From: Sphingomonas sp.
GTDB lineage: Bacteria; Pseudomonadota; Alphaproteobacteria; Sphingomonadales; Sphingomonadaceae
DNA: 64,000 bases
Assembly (NCBI RefSeq): GCF_029239295.1
Contig: NZ_JAQZBC010000002.1
Location: 426,207-490,206 of the forward strand
Direction of reading: 5' to 3'
The stretch's first letter is position 1. Every line of letters begins with the position of its first letter. Shown here piece after piece: positions 17,169 to 25,364 of the stretch. Under the pieces are notes generated by a model that saw only the letters and a list, made by a program, of their open reading frames with translations, searched no databases and was not told where the DNA came from. A program made the translations under genes and the position numbers.

Positions 17169-18557
17169 TCATGCGCTCGCGGCCTCGCGGCGCATCACGA
17201 CCGCGGCACGCCAGAAACATGCCGCCGAAAGGAAAGAGATCAGTGACGTGGCCGCGAGCGCATAGCGGACGCCCTCCGCCTCGCCATAACTGGTGGCAAA
17301 CAGGTCACTGATCAGACCGGTGAGCAGGGCGCCGAGGCCCAGCCCTCCGGCATTAAGGACAAACAGGAAAACCGCCGTCGCCGTCGCACGCGACCGTTGC
17401 GCGATCATTCCCTGAATTGCCGCGAACACTGGCCCGAACCACATGTTCTTGAGGAACAGGGGGAGTGTCAGCAGCGCAAGGATGGTCAGCCCGCTGCCCA
17501 GAAAGAAGACCGCTGCCAGCAAGGGACCGGCGAGCAGCATCGATACTGCTGCCACCATGCCGTAGCCGCCTGGCCCCCGAGCGACATAGCGGTCACCCAG
17601 TCGGCCGCCGATCAGCGTTCCGAGGCCCCCGGAGACGCCAAGAACGATGCCGAGCGCGACGCCGATGAATGCCAAAGGACCTGCGAAACCGATCGCCTGC
17701 GCCGCCGCGGTGAGTTCCGGCGTATAGTTGCGCAGGAAGAAGGATACGTAGAACGCCTGCTGCCCATAGCCGACAAAGGACGTGATCGCAGAGCCGGCCG
17801 CCAGCCACCAGAAGGCCGGCTGACGCCGCAATTGCGCCAGCACGGCGCTGAGCGGCAGCAGGGTAGCCCGGTCCTTCGCCGTGCCCGCCGGTCGCGGGTC
17901 ACGTAACGTAGCAAAGGCGATCACGCCCAGGAGGATGCCCGGCGCACCGGCCACGAGGAATGCCGCGCGCCAGCCGTAGCTTTGCGCAATGAGGCCGCCG
18001 ATCATCAGGCCCGCCAAAGAGCCGATCGGCACACCCATCGAGAAGGTGCCAAGCGCCGATGCGCGCTTGTTGGCGGGGACGCTATCCGCGATGAGCGATT
18101 GTGCAGAGGGCGTGCAGCCGGCCTCTCCGACGCCAACGCCAATACGCGCAAACAGAATCTGCGCGAACGTCGTGGTAAGGCCGCACGCGACCGTAAAGCC
18201 GCTCCATACGACGAGACATCCAGCGATGATGCGCCCGCGATGGTACCGCTCGGCGAGACGTGCCATCGGGATGCCAAGCGTCGTGTACAGCATGGCAAAG
18301 CCGAGGCCGGTCATTGCCCCAAGCTGCCAGTCGGCAAGGCCCAGATCCCGTTTGATCGGTTCCGCCAGGATGTTGACGATCTGCCGATCCACGAAGTTCA
18401 GCATGTAGATGACGGTCAGCAGCAACACCGAATATTGGGCGGCGGCGGTGCTGGGCAGCGGAAAGGATGCGGCATCTGCCGCGGTCGCGGAGGCGACCGA
18501 TGACGCTGCGGGTTCGGGGTGGGTGCCGGGTCGCTCTATTGTGGCTACATCGCTCAT
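17169..18557 (-). CDS. MFS transporter, spinster-like
   Basis: 462 aa with about 12 hydrophobic segments. The N-terminal region YMLNFVDRQIVNILAEPIKRDLGL followed by MTGLGFAMLYTTLGIPMARLAERYHR carries the MFS signature loop and is typical of the spinster-like branch common in sphingomonads. The start codon overlaps the stop of the acyl-CoA synthetase gene by 4 bases (ATGA). It probably imports the acid that the synthetase activates, after passage through the TonB receptor encoded divergently at 21024. The substrate is unknown. Confidence 0.88.
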   Translation of the reverse strand: MSDVATIERPGTHPEPAASSVASATAADAASFPLPSTAAAQYSVLLLTVIYMLNFVDRQIVNILAEPIKRDLGLADWQLGAMTGLGFAMLYTTLGIPMARLAERYHRGRIIAGCLVVWSGFTVACGLTTTFAQILFARIGVGVGEAGCTPSAQSLIADSVPANKRASALGTFSMGVPIGSLAGLMIGGLIAQSYGWRAAFLVAGAPGILLGVIAFATLRDPRPAGTAKDRATLLPLSAVLAQLRRQPAFWWLAAGSAITSFVGYGQQAFYVSFFLRNYTPELTAAAQAIGFAGPLAFIGVALGIVLGVSGGLGTLIGGRLGDRYVARGPGGYGMVAAVSMLLAGPLLAAVFFLGSGLTILALLTLPLFLKNMWFGPVFAAIQGMIAQRSRATATAVFLFVLNAGGLGLGALLTGLISDLFATSYGEAEGVRYALAATSLISFLSAACFWRAAVVMRREAASA

Positions 18558-20068
18558 ACCGTTACGGCTCCTGCATCTTCGGCAAGCAAGGCATCGCGCA
18601 GGCGCCGCTTCACCAGCTTGCCCGCGTCGGTTCGCTCCAGAGTTTGGCGAAACACATAGCGGCGAGGCACCTTCACAGGGCTGAGCCCCTCTCGCAGAAA
18701 CCCATCAAGCGCGCGCGCGAATGCTGCCGGGTCCGCGATCGGCCAGGAGCGCGGCTCGACCAGGGCGACGACGCGCTCGCCCATTTCGGCGTCTGGCAGG
18801 CCGATTACCGCGGCGTCGGCGACCTGCGCATGCTCGACTAGCCGGTTCTCCACTTCCTGCGGATAGATGTTCACGCCGCCGGAGATGATCATGAAGTTGG
18901 CGCGATCGGTCAGGTACAAAAAGCCGTCGGCATCGATGCGCCCGATGTCGCCGAGCGTCGGCCAGCCATGTTGGTTGTACGCCGCGGCGGTGCGATCGGG
19001 ATCGTTGTGATAGGCGAAGGGATTGGGATTGGCGAAGCGCACCAGCCCTTCCTCTCCGATCGGGAGCGCTTCCCCATCCTCATCGCAGATGCGGAGCTCG
19101 CCCTGAACGGCGCGGCCGACGGTGCCCGGATGGGCGAGCCAGTCGTCGCAGGTCGCGACGGTCAGCCCCACCCCTTCGGTCCCGCTGTAGAATTCGCCGA
19201 CAATCGGCCCAAGCCAGTCAATCGCCTGATATTTCAGGTAAACGGGGCATGGCGCGCCGGCATGGAATACCGATCGCAATGACGACAGGTCATGCGCAGC
19301 GCGTTCCGCCGCCGGGAGGGCGAGCATGCGCGCAAGGTGCGTCGGCACCAGCTGAGCGATGGTGACCCGGTGCCGTGCAATGGCGGCGAGCGCCGCGGCG
19401 GCATCGAACTTCTCCATGAGGATGACCGTCCCGCCGAGACGATGCACCGCGAGGCTCCATCGTAGCGGCGCGGCGTGATAGAGCGGCGCGGGACACAGAT
19501 AGACGCTGTCCTGCGCGTAGCCGAAGTACCGGCTGCCGATCTCCACGGCGCGCGTTGGCTGCTCAAACCCCACCGGCAGGGGCGACTTGATCCCGTTGGG
19601 AAAGCCGGTGGTACCCGACGAATACAGCATGTCCGTCCCCGGCGCTTCGTCGCTGACGGGCGCGGCCGGATAGTGGCGGATCGTCGCGATCAGATCATCG
19701 TCGAGGGTGGCCGTGCGGCAGGGGAAGGGAGGATGATCAAGACGATTGAGCACCTGCGCTGACAGGATTGCGATGGCGGCGTTCGAATCGCGCAGGATGT
19801 AGTCGACCTCGCTGGCGGTCAGGGCAGTGGCGATCAGGAGATAGTGAACGCCGATCCGCTGCGCCCCCCAGATAAATTCGTACAGCCGCGGGTGATTCTC
19901 CGCCATGAGCGCGACGACGTCGCCCGCCCGCACACCTTGATCGCGCAGCCAATGAGCGACCTGATTGGCTCGGTCCTCCAGCTGGGCATAGGTGACGACC
20001 TCACCGCTGCCCGCCATGATATAGGCTGGCTTGTCAGGGGTTTGCGCGGAAAAATGGCGGGGATGCAT
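18554..20068 (-). CDS. AMP-dependent acyl-CoA synthetase/ligase
   Basis: 504 aa, ANL superfamily. The P-loop-like motif is TDMLYSSGTTGFPNG (about 165-180). The adenylate motif is GEFYSGTEGVGLT, and the hinge region has LGDIGRIDADGFLYLTDR. The conserved catalytic Lys near the C-terminus is in TDAGKLVKRRL. It activates a carboxylic acid as the acyl-CoA with ATP. The gene starts 2 bases after the TetR gene and overlaps the MFS gene, so the operon is tightly coupled. It belongs to the medium/long-chain or aromatic ligases; which one cannot be told. Confidence 0.92.
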   Translation of the reverse strand: MHPRHFSAQTPDKPAYIMAGSGEVVTYAQLEDRANQVAHWLRDQGVRAGDVVALMAENHPRLYEFIWGAQRIGVHYLLIATALTASEVDYILRDSNAAIAILSAQVLNRLDHPPFPCRTATLDDDLIATIRHYPAAPVSDEAPGTDMLYSSGTTGFPNGIKSPLPVGFEQPTRAVEIGSRYFGYAQDSVYLCPAPLYHAAPLRWSLAVHRLGGTVILMEKFDAAAALAAIARHRVTIAQLVPTHLARMLALPAAERAAHDLSSLRSVFHAGAPCPVYLKYQAIDWLGPIVGEFYSGTEGVGLTVATCDDWLAHPGTVGRAVQGELRICDEDGEALPIGEEGLVRFANPNPFAYHNDPDRTAAAYNQHGWPTLGDIGRIDADGFLYLTDRANFMIISGGVNIYPQEVENRLVEHAQVADAAVIGLPDAEMGERVVALVEPRSWPIADPAAFARALDGFLREGLSPVKVPRRYVFRQTLERTDAGKLVKRRLRDALLAEDAGAVTV

Positions 20069-20070
20069 GG

Positions 20071-20730
20071 CTATGGCTTTGCTCGCAGGGCGCGCAGGAC
20101 GAAGTCGACCGCCTCCGCCGTAAAGGTGCGCACGAACGTGTCCTGAGAGGGCGCGCCGTTCATCAGATCGCGGAAGGGGACGCGGGTGCCGAAGAGATAC
20201 TGGCAGGCACCGACGATCAGGAAATAGGCATGGTCGGGATCGATCGCGCGAAACTCGCCGGCGGCGATCCCCTCCTCGATAATGCGGCGCTGGGCGTGGA
20301 TCAGCGGCTCAACAAAATTGGCCTTGATCCGCTCCGATGCCTCGGTGCCCGCATCACGCACGAGGCGGTTGAGCAGGCCGTTGAGATAGGGGTGGCGGGC
20401 GTAATTGCGGATGATTCCCGTGACGTGGAGCGTCAGTTTCTGCGTGGCGGAAACGTCCAGGGCGAGCAGTTCCTGAAGCTGCGACAAGGAGCGGCTGGTA
20501 TCGGCCTCCACCAGTGCGGTGAGCAGGCCTTCCTTGCTGCCGAAATAGTATTTTACGAGCGGCGCGGTGACGCCGGCGCGGCGAGCGATAGCGTGAAGCG
20601 ACACGTCGCTGCTGCCGCCTTCGATCATCAGATCGCGCGCGGCATCGAGCAGGATATCGCGGGCAGACGCACCCAACCGGGCCGCGGCGCCGGCCGTTGC
20701 ACGATCAGTGATGGCCTGTTCCTGGCCCAT
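20071..20730 (-). CDS. TetR family transcriptional regulator of the acyl-CoA operon
   Basis: 219 aa. A helix-turn-helix lies at about 25-70 (ARDILLDAARDLMIEGG, then SLHAIARRAGVTAPLVKYYFGSKEGLL), followed by a helical ligand domain. It is the first gene of the operon (regulator, acyl-CoA ligase, MFS, SDR, thiolase). It therefore probably represses its own operon and perhaps the divergent TonB receptor, with an acyl-CoA as inducer (inference). ATG at 20730 is used; a TTG lies one codon upstream. A perfect 7-bp inverted repeat at 20859-20878 in the divergent spacer is a candidate operator. Confidence 0.9.
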   Translation of the reverse strand: MGQEQAITDRATAGAAARLGASARDILLDAARDLMIEGGSSDVSLHAIARRAGVTAPLVKYYFGSKEGLLTALVEADTSRSLSQLQELLALDVSATQKLTLHVTGIIRNYARHPYLNGLLNRLVRDAGTEASERIKANFVEPLIHAQRRIIEEGIAAGEFRAIDPDHAYFLIVGACQYLFGTRVPFRDLMNGAPSQDTFVRTFTAEAVDFVLRALRAKP

Positions 20731-20858
20731 CAATGGCGGAAAACCGGGATCGTCCGGCCGCCTTCCGGCGAACTTTGGCCAGCAGCCCGATTGTAAGTCA
20801 TTCCACCGCCCCGCATTTGCACATGATCCCTTGCCGTTCCTGGATAGACTTCATTTTT

Positions 20859-20878
20859 CACGCTTGTAAAGAAGCGTG
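20859..20878. promoter_or_regulatory. Inverted repeat in divergent spacer, candidate TetR operator
   Basis: CACGCTT-GTAAAG-AAGCGTG is a perfect 7-bp dyad with a 6-base spacer, a total of 20 bases. It lies between the tetR-led operon (starts 20730, leftward) and the TonB receptor (starts 21024, rightward), where a shared operator would be expected. It could also form a hairpin in a leader. Confidence 0.4.
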
Positions 20879-21023
20879 TGAAAGAGCATTAAACATGTCG
20901 TTGTCCGCCCGTTAAAGAGAGCGGCAGTCAAGTCCGCGGCCATCCCCCGTCAGCGACATCCGAGCAAACGGATCGCGGCAGGGACAGGATGGCGGGGGAT
21001 GCGTGCAAGGGAGAGGGAAGTCT

Positions 21024-23891
21024 GTGAAGCTCATCAACATGCTGGCGTGCTGCTCCATCATCGCCATCAGCGCGACCACCGCGGCGGCGCAGAGCGCACC
21101 AACTGGCCTGGGCACCGTGCCGGACGATGCCGTCGCGGGCACGGCGCCAGCCGGCACCCCCGGCCAGTCGCAGACCGAGACGCTGGAGCCCGCACCGGCG
21201 GCCGCGCCCAATTCCGCCTCTTCCACTGACGGTGACATCATCGTCACCGGATCGCGCGTCGTCAGCAACGGCTACCAAGCGCCGACGCCAATCACCGTCG
21301 TCGGCAGCCAGGATCTGCGCAACGCCGCGCCGAACCTGACCGAAGCGCTGCGCCAGTTGCCGCAGCTGACCGGATCGACCGGCCCCTCCACCCCCAGCTT
21401 CACACCGGGCGGCTCGGTATCGAGCACGTCGAGCACCGCCAATCTGCGCAACCTGGGTATAACCCGCACGCTGGTGCTGCTGGACGGGCGCCGTCCCCCG
21501 GCATCGGGCGTGACCGGCACGGCGGACATTTCGATGTTCCCGCAACAGCTGATCAAGCGCGTCGACATCGTCACCGGCGGCGCATCCGCGGCCTATGGAT
21601 CCGACGCGGTCGCCGGCGTCGTCAATTTCGTGCTCGACACCAAGTTCCGCGGCGTGATGGGCGAACTGCGCAACGGCATCTCGACCCATGGCGACGGGCA
21701 TAGCTGGGCGGCGGAAGCATCCGCCGGATTCGGCTTCGACGACGATCGGGGCAGCATCGTCATCAGCGGATCGATCAACGAACAGGCGCCGGTCGACGGC
21801 CGCGCGCGCGAATGGGCCAATCGGGGCTGGGCGATGGTGCCCAACCCGCTGTCGGGCCAGGCCGGCCAGCCGCAGTTGCTGCTGCGCGAGAACGTCAATC
21901 TGGCGGCGGCAACCTATGGCGGCCTGATCACCGGCATGCGCCGCGGCGGGACGCGAGTCACCACCGGGCCGCTGCGCGATATCCAGTTCGGCGCGGATGG
22001 TTCGCAATCCGCCTATCGCCATGGCGAGCTGTTCACCGGCACCGTCGAGGTGGGCGGCGACGGCCCGCGCTATCCGGCGGCGATCGTGTCCGAGCTGAAC
22101 GCCAAGAACATCTTCGGCCATGCCGAATATGAGTTCAGCAACAATTTCTCGGTCTTTGCCGAGGGGGCTTATGGCTATTCGCGCAGCGAATATCCGCTGC
22201 TGGCGCCGTTCTTCATCGGCACCGCGGCGTTGGTGGTCCAGGCGGATAACGCCTACCTTCCCGCCAATTTGCGCAACGCGATGGCCGCCAACGGCTATAG
22301 CGCGATCGAGCTGGGCAAGGTCGACATGACCTTTGGCCAGAACCGGGTGACCAACACGACCAAGACGCTGAACCTGACGGCCGGGTTCAAGGCGACCGTC
22401 GGCCAGTTCACCATCGATGGTTATTATGAGCATGGTGAATCACGCTACCTGCTGGAAACCAGCAACCAGCGGATCAACGCCAACACGCGGCTGGCGGCCG
22501 ACGCGGTGGTCAATCCCGCAACCGGCCAGATCGTGTGCCGTTCGTCGCTGACGAACCCGAACAATGGCTGCGTGCCGTGGAACCCGTTCGGCCAGACGCC
22601 GATGACGGCAGAGCAGCGCGCCTATCAGCAGGGTGCCGGGTTCGCCCGGTCGGTCGCCAAGCAGGACGTCGTAGCGCTGACCGCGCGTGGCAATCTGTTC
22701 TCCACCTGGGCGGGTGACGTGGCCGCCGCAGTGGGCGCCGAATATCGCGACATGTCGGGCACCATCACGGTCGATCCGATTTCCCAGGTGATCGGGTTCA
22801 ACGCCACCAATCCGCAGCCGTCGGGCGGTGGATACAATGTGAAGGAAGTGTTCGGCGAAGTGCTGGTGCCGCTGTTCCGCGGTGAAAGCTTCCTGAAGTC
22901 GATCGACTTCAACGGCGCGATCCGTCGCACCGACTACAGCACCAGCGGCGGCGTGACGACGTGGAAGCTGGGCCTGACGAGCGAAGTGCTGTCCGGCCTG
23001 CGCCTGCGCGGCACCTATTCGCAGGATATCCGCGCACCCAATATCGGCGACCTGTTCGGGCCGCGGTCGCGCAACGTCGTGGCGATCGTCGACCCGTTCA
23101 ACAACAATCTGGTGACGCAGAACGTGTTCACCTTCACCGGCAGCAACCCCGACCTGCTGCCCGAGCGCGCGAAGACGATCGCGGCCGGCGTATCCTATCG
23201 CTCCGATTTCCTGCCGGGGCTGGGCTTCTCGGTCGATTACTACAAGATCAAGATCGACGACGCGATCCAGACACTGTCGGCACAGCAGCTGGTCAACCAG
23301 TGCTTCGCGGGTGACCAGGGGCTGTGCGCGCTGACCGTGCGCGGCGCCGATGGGCGGCTGACCGACGTCAACGGCATCGCGCTGAACATCGCGACGGTGG
23401 ACATTTCTGGCGTCGATTTCGACGCGAGCTACCAGACGCGCTTCGCCGGCGGCCAGCTGAGCCTGCGCGGTATCGCCACCTATCTCGACAATTACACGCA
23501 GGAAGCGCGCGGCGTGGCGGCGGTGCAATATGCGGGCACCGGCTCCTTCCCGAGCTGGCGCGCGAACCTGCAGGCGACCTACACGTCAGGTGGCACCACC
23601 ATCGCGATCCAGGAGCGGTTCATCGGCGCACACCGCCGCGTGATCCCGCCGGTGACGGTCGACCAGGATCATGTGCCGGCGGTGTTCTACACCAACCTCA
23701 CGATCCGCCAGCAGATCGAAGCCGGCAACGCCAAGCCGGAACTGTTCCTGTCGATCAACAACTTGTTCGACAAGGATCCGCCGCCGTCGGACACGAACAA
23801 CATCTCGCTCGGCACGTCGCGCGTGGTCGATCCGCTGCTGTACGACACGATCGGGCGGTACATCACGATCGGTGGACGCATCCGCTTCTGA
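21024..23891 (+). CDS. TonB-dependent outer-membrane receptor 1
   Basis: About 955 aa. The signal peptide is MKLINMLACCSIIAISATTAAAQS. A TonB-box-like DIIVTGSRV follows at about residue 72, then a plug domain (PITVVGSQDLRNAAPNLTEALRQLP, LRNLGITRTLVLLDGRR, VDIVTGGASAAYGSDAVAGVVNF). A long beta-barrel ends in Phe (IGGRIRF). It imports a bulky substrate across the outer membrane with TonB energy. I prefer GTG at 21024 because GGGAGAGGGA lies just upstream and it gives a clean signal peptide; GTG at 21003 is the alternative. It is divergent from the TetR/acyl-CoA operon, so it probably supplies that pathway. Confidence 0.92.
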   Translation: MKLINMLACCSIIAISATTAAAQSAPTGLGTVPDDAVAGTAPAGTPGQSQTETLEPAPAAAPNSASSTDGDIIVTGSRVVSNGYQAPTPITVVGSQDLRNAAPNLTEALRQLPQLTGSTGPSTPSFTPGGSVSSTSSTANLRNLGITRTLVLLDGRRPPASGVTGTADISMFPQQLIKRVDIVTGGASAAYGSDAVAGVVNFVLDTKFRGVMGELRNGISTHGDGHSWAAEASAGFGFDDDRGSIVISGSINEQAPVDGRAREWANRGWAMVPNPLSGQAGQPQLLLRENVNLAAATYGGLITGMRRGGTRVTTGPLRDIQFGADGSQSAYRHGELFTGTVEVGGDGPRYPAAIVSELNAKNIFGHAEYEFSNNFSVFAEGAYGYSRSEYPLLAPFFIGTAALVVQADNAYLPANLRNAMAANGYSAIELGKVDMTFGQNRVTNTTKTLNLTAGFKATVGQFTIDGYYEHGESRYLLETSNQRINANTRLAADAVVNPATGQIVCRSSLTNPNNGCVPWNPFGQTPMTAEQRAYQQGAGFARSVAKQDVVALTARGNLFSTWAGDVAAAVGAEYRDMSGTITVDPISQVIGFNATNPQPSGGGYNVKEVFGEVLVPLFRGESFLKSIDFNGAIRRTDYSTSGGVTTWKLGLTSEVLSGLRLRGTYSQDIRAPNIGDLFGPRSRNVVAIVDPFNNNLVTQNVFTFTGSNPDLLPERAKTIAAGVSYRSDFLPGLGFSVDYYKIKIDDAIQTLSAQQLVNQCFAGDQGLCALTVRGADGRLTDVNGIALNIATVDISGVDFDASYQTRFAGGQLSLRGIATYLDNYTQEARGVAAVQYAGTGSFPSWRANLQATYTSGGTTIAIQERFIGAHRRVIPPVTVDQDHVPAVFYTNLTIRQQIEAGNAKPELFLSINNLFDKDPPPSDTNNISLGTSRVVDPLLYDTIGRYITIGGRIRF

Positions 23892-23899
23892 TCGGACAG

Positions 23900-23973
23900 G
23901 CGGCGGGCGGTCAGCGATCGCCCGCCGCGCATCACCACAGGGCCCGGTCGCAGAATGGCTGCGGCCGGGCCCT
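23900..23973. terminator. Two stem-loops between convergent genes
   Basis: The first hairpin is GCGGCGGGCG/CGCCCGCCGC (23900-23928), a perfect 10-bp stem with a 9-base loop. The second is AGGGCCCGG/CCGGGCCCT (23939-23973), 9 perfect pairs with inner pairing GCAG/CTGC, followed by TGTCGTT. They lie between the receptor stop and the Hsp70-like stop, a typical bidirectional terminator position. Confidence 0.6.
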
Positions 23974-23978
23974 TGTCG

Positions 23979-25274
23979 TTAGGCCGTCCAGTCGCTGAGG
24001 TCGGGCTGCTCCCCGATCAGCGCCAGGCCGTGTGCGATCGAGGTGAGTTCGCCGCCGGTCGCGATCCGTTCAGTGCCGAAGCGCCGGTCGAAGATCGCGC
24101 GGATCGCGGGGATGAGCGACGATCCCCCGGTCAGGAACACGCGGTCGATCGATGCCGTGTCCCGGCCCGCGCGTTCCAGCGCATTGTCCATCGCAGCCTC
24201 GATCCGGCGCAGATCATCCGCAATCCATTGTTCGAAGGCGTGGCGCGTGACGGGCGCGCGCAGGGCGACTCCGCCGCCCTCGAAGCGGAATTCCGCCTCC
24301 TCCCCTTGCGACAGCGCCCGCTTTACGCGGCCCACGGCATCGTAGAGCGGGAAGCCCTGCTCGTTTTCGATCAGCGCGATCATCCGGCCGATCGGTGCCG
24401 GATCGAGTGCGTCGCGCTGCAACCGCCGAAGCCCTTCCAGCGTGCGGCGGTTGCGCATCATCGCGAGCCGCGACCAATCGGCGAAGTCGGCGAAATAGCC
24501 GCCCGGAATGTCGAGTATCTTGCCGAAGGAGCGATAGCTGCCGCCCTTTCCCAGCAGCGGCAGCAGCAGCTGGTTGACGATACGCTGATCGAAACGATCG
24601 CCGGCGATGCCGATGCCGGCGGAGGCGAGCGGAACGCAGCGACGCGGCGCGCCGGGCGCCTCGACCCGAACAATCGAGAAGTCGGTCGTACCGCCGCCGA
24701 AATCGGCGACCAGGATCGTCGCCGGATCGGTCAGCCGCGCTGCATAGCTGTAGGCCGCGCCGAGCGGTTCATAGACATAGTGGAGTTCGACGCCGAAGCC
24801 GTCGAGCATCGCGTCATAGCGTTGCCGTGCCAGCGCCGGATCGGGACGCGCACCGGCATATTCCACCGGCCGGCCGACGATGACGCGGCGCGGGCGCTGA
24901 TCGAGCTGCCCGCCGCTGTGCGCCACAACGCGCTGCAGGAAACGCTGTCCCAGATCCTCGAAGCGGAAGGGCTTGCCGAAGATCAGCGCGCGTTCGAACG
25001 AGGCGCTGGCGGCGACGGTCTTGAACGATTGCACGAAGCGGCTGTCGAGCGGGGAATCGAGATATTCGCCGATCGCCCATGGCCCCGCCTCATGCGCGAT
25101 GCCGTTCCAGGCGTCCTCATCTTCCCAGAAGCATAGCGCCGAGCGGAACACCGGGCCGGTCGCGCGATCGCCGGCGAAGTCGACGAGATGCGATTCCCCC
25201 GAACCGTCGGCCAAAGCGGCGACGGTGTTGGTGGTGCCGAAATCGAGGCCGAGCGCGGTGGCGCCGCTGTCCAC
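23979..25274 (-). CDS. Hsp70 family protein (YegD-like)
   Basis: 431 aa with the actin/Hsp70 ATPase fold. Phosphate 1 is in ALGLDFGTTNTVAAL at the N-terminus, phosphate 2 in ILVADFGGGTTDFSIV, and the adenosine motif in RVFLTGGSSLIPAIR. The protein is far shorter than DnaK (about 640 aa) and lacks the substrate-binding beta domain and lid, which fits the YegD-type Hsp70-like proteins. Their client or role is not defined. The GTG at 25274 is chosen because AAGGAG lies six bases upstream and GATALGLDFGTTNT follows directly; in-frame codons further upstream have no ribosome site. It appears monocistronic. Confidence 0.88.
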   Translation of the reverse strand: MDSGATALGLDFGTTNTVAALADGSGESHLVDFAGDRATGPVFRSALCFWEDEDAWNGIAHEAGPWAIGEYLDSPLDSRFVQSFKTVAASASFERALIFGKPFRFEDLGQRFLQRVVAHSGGQLDQRPRRVIVGRPVEYAGARPDPALARQRYDAMLDGFGVELHYVYEPLGAAYSYAARLTDPATILVADFGGGTTDFSIVRVEAPGAPRRCVPLASAGIGIAGDRFDQRIVNQLLLPLLGKGGSYRSFGKILDIPGGYFADFADWSRLAMMRNRRTLEGLRRLQRDALDPAPIGRMIALIENEQGFPLYDAVGRVKRALSQGEEAEFRFEGGGVALRAPVTRHAFEQWIADDLRRIEAAMDNALERAGRDTASIDRVFLTGGSSLIPAIRAIFDRRFGTERIATGGELTSIAHGLALIGEQPDLSDWTA

Positions 25275-25364
25275 GCGAAGCTCCTTGTTGGTGACGTGAC
25301 CCGCCGAAGGGGCGGCGCCTATCGCACGGCGATCACGAGCGAACAAGGAGCGGCGCGGCTTTCC

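Noticed and set aside
20928..22433. A 501-codon minus-strand frame opposite TonB receptor 1.
   Set aside because: Low-complexity Arg/Gly/Ala/His composition and no ribosome site; the plus strand encodes a clear receptor.
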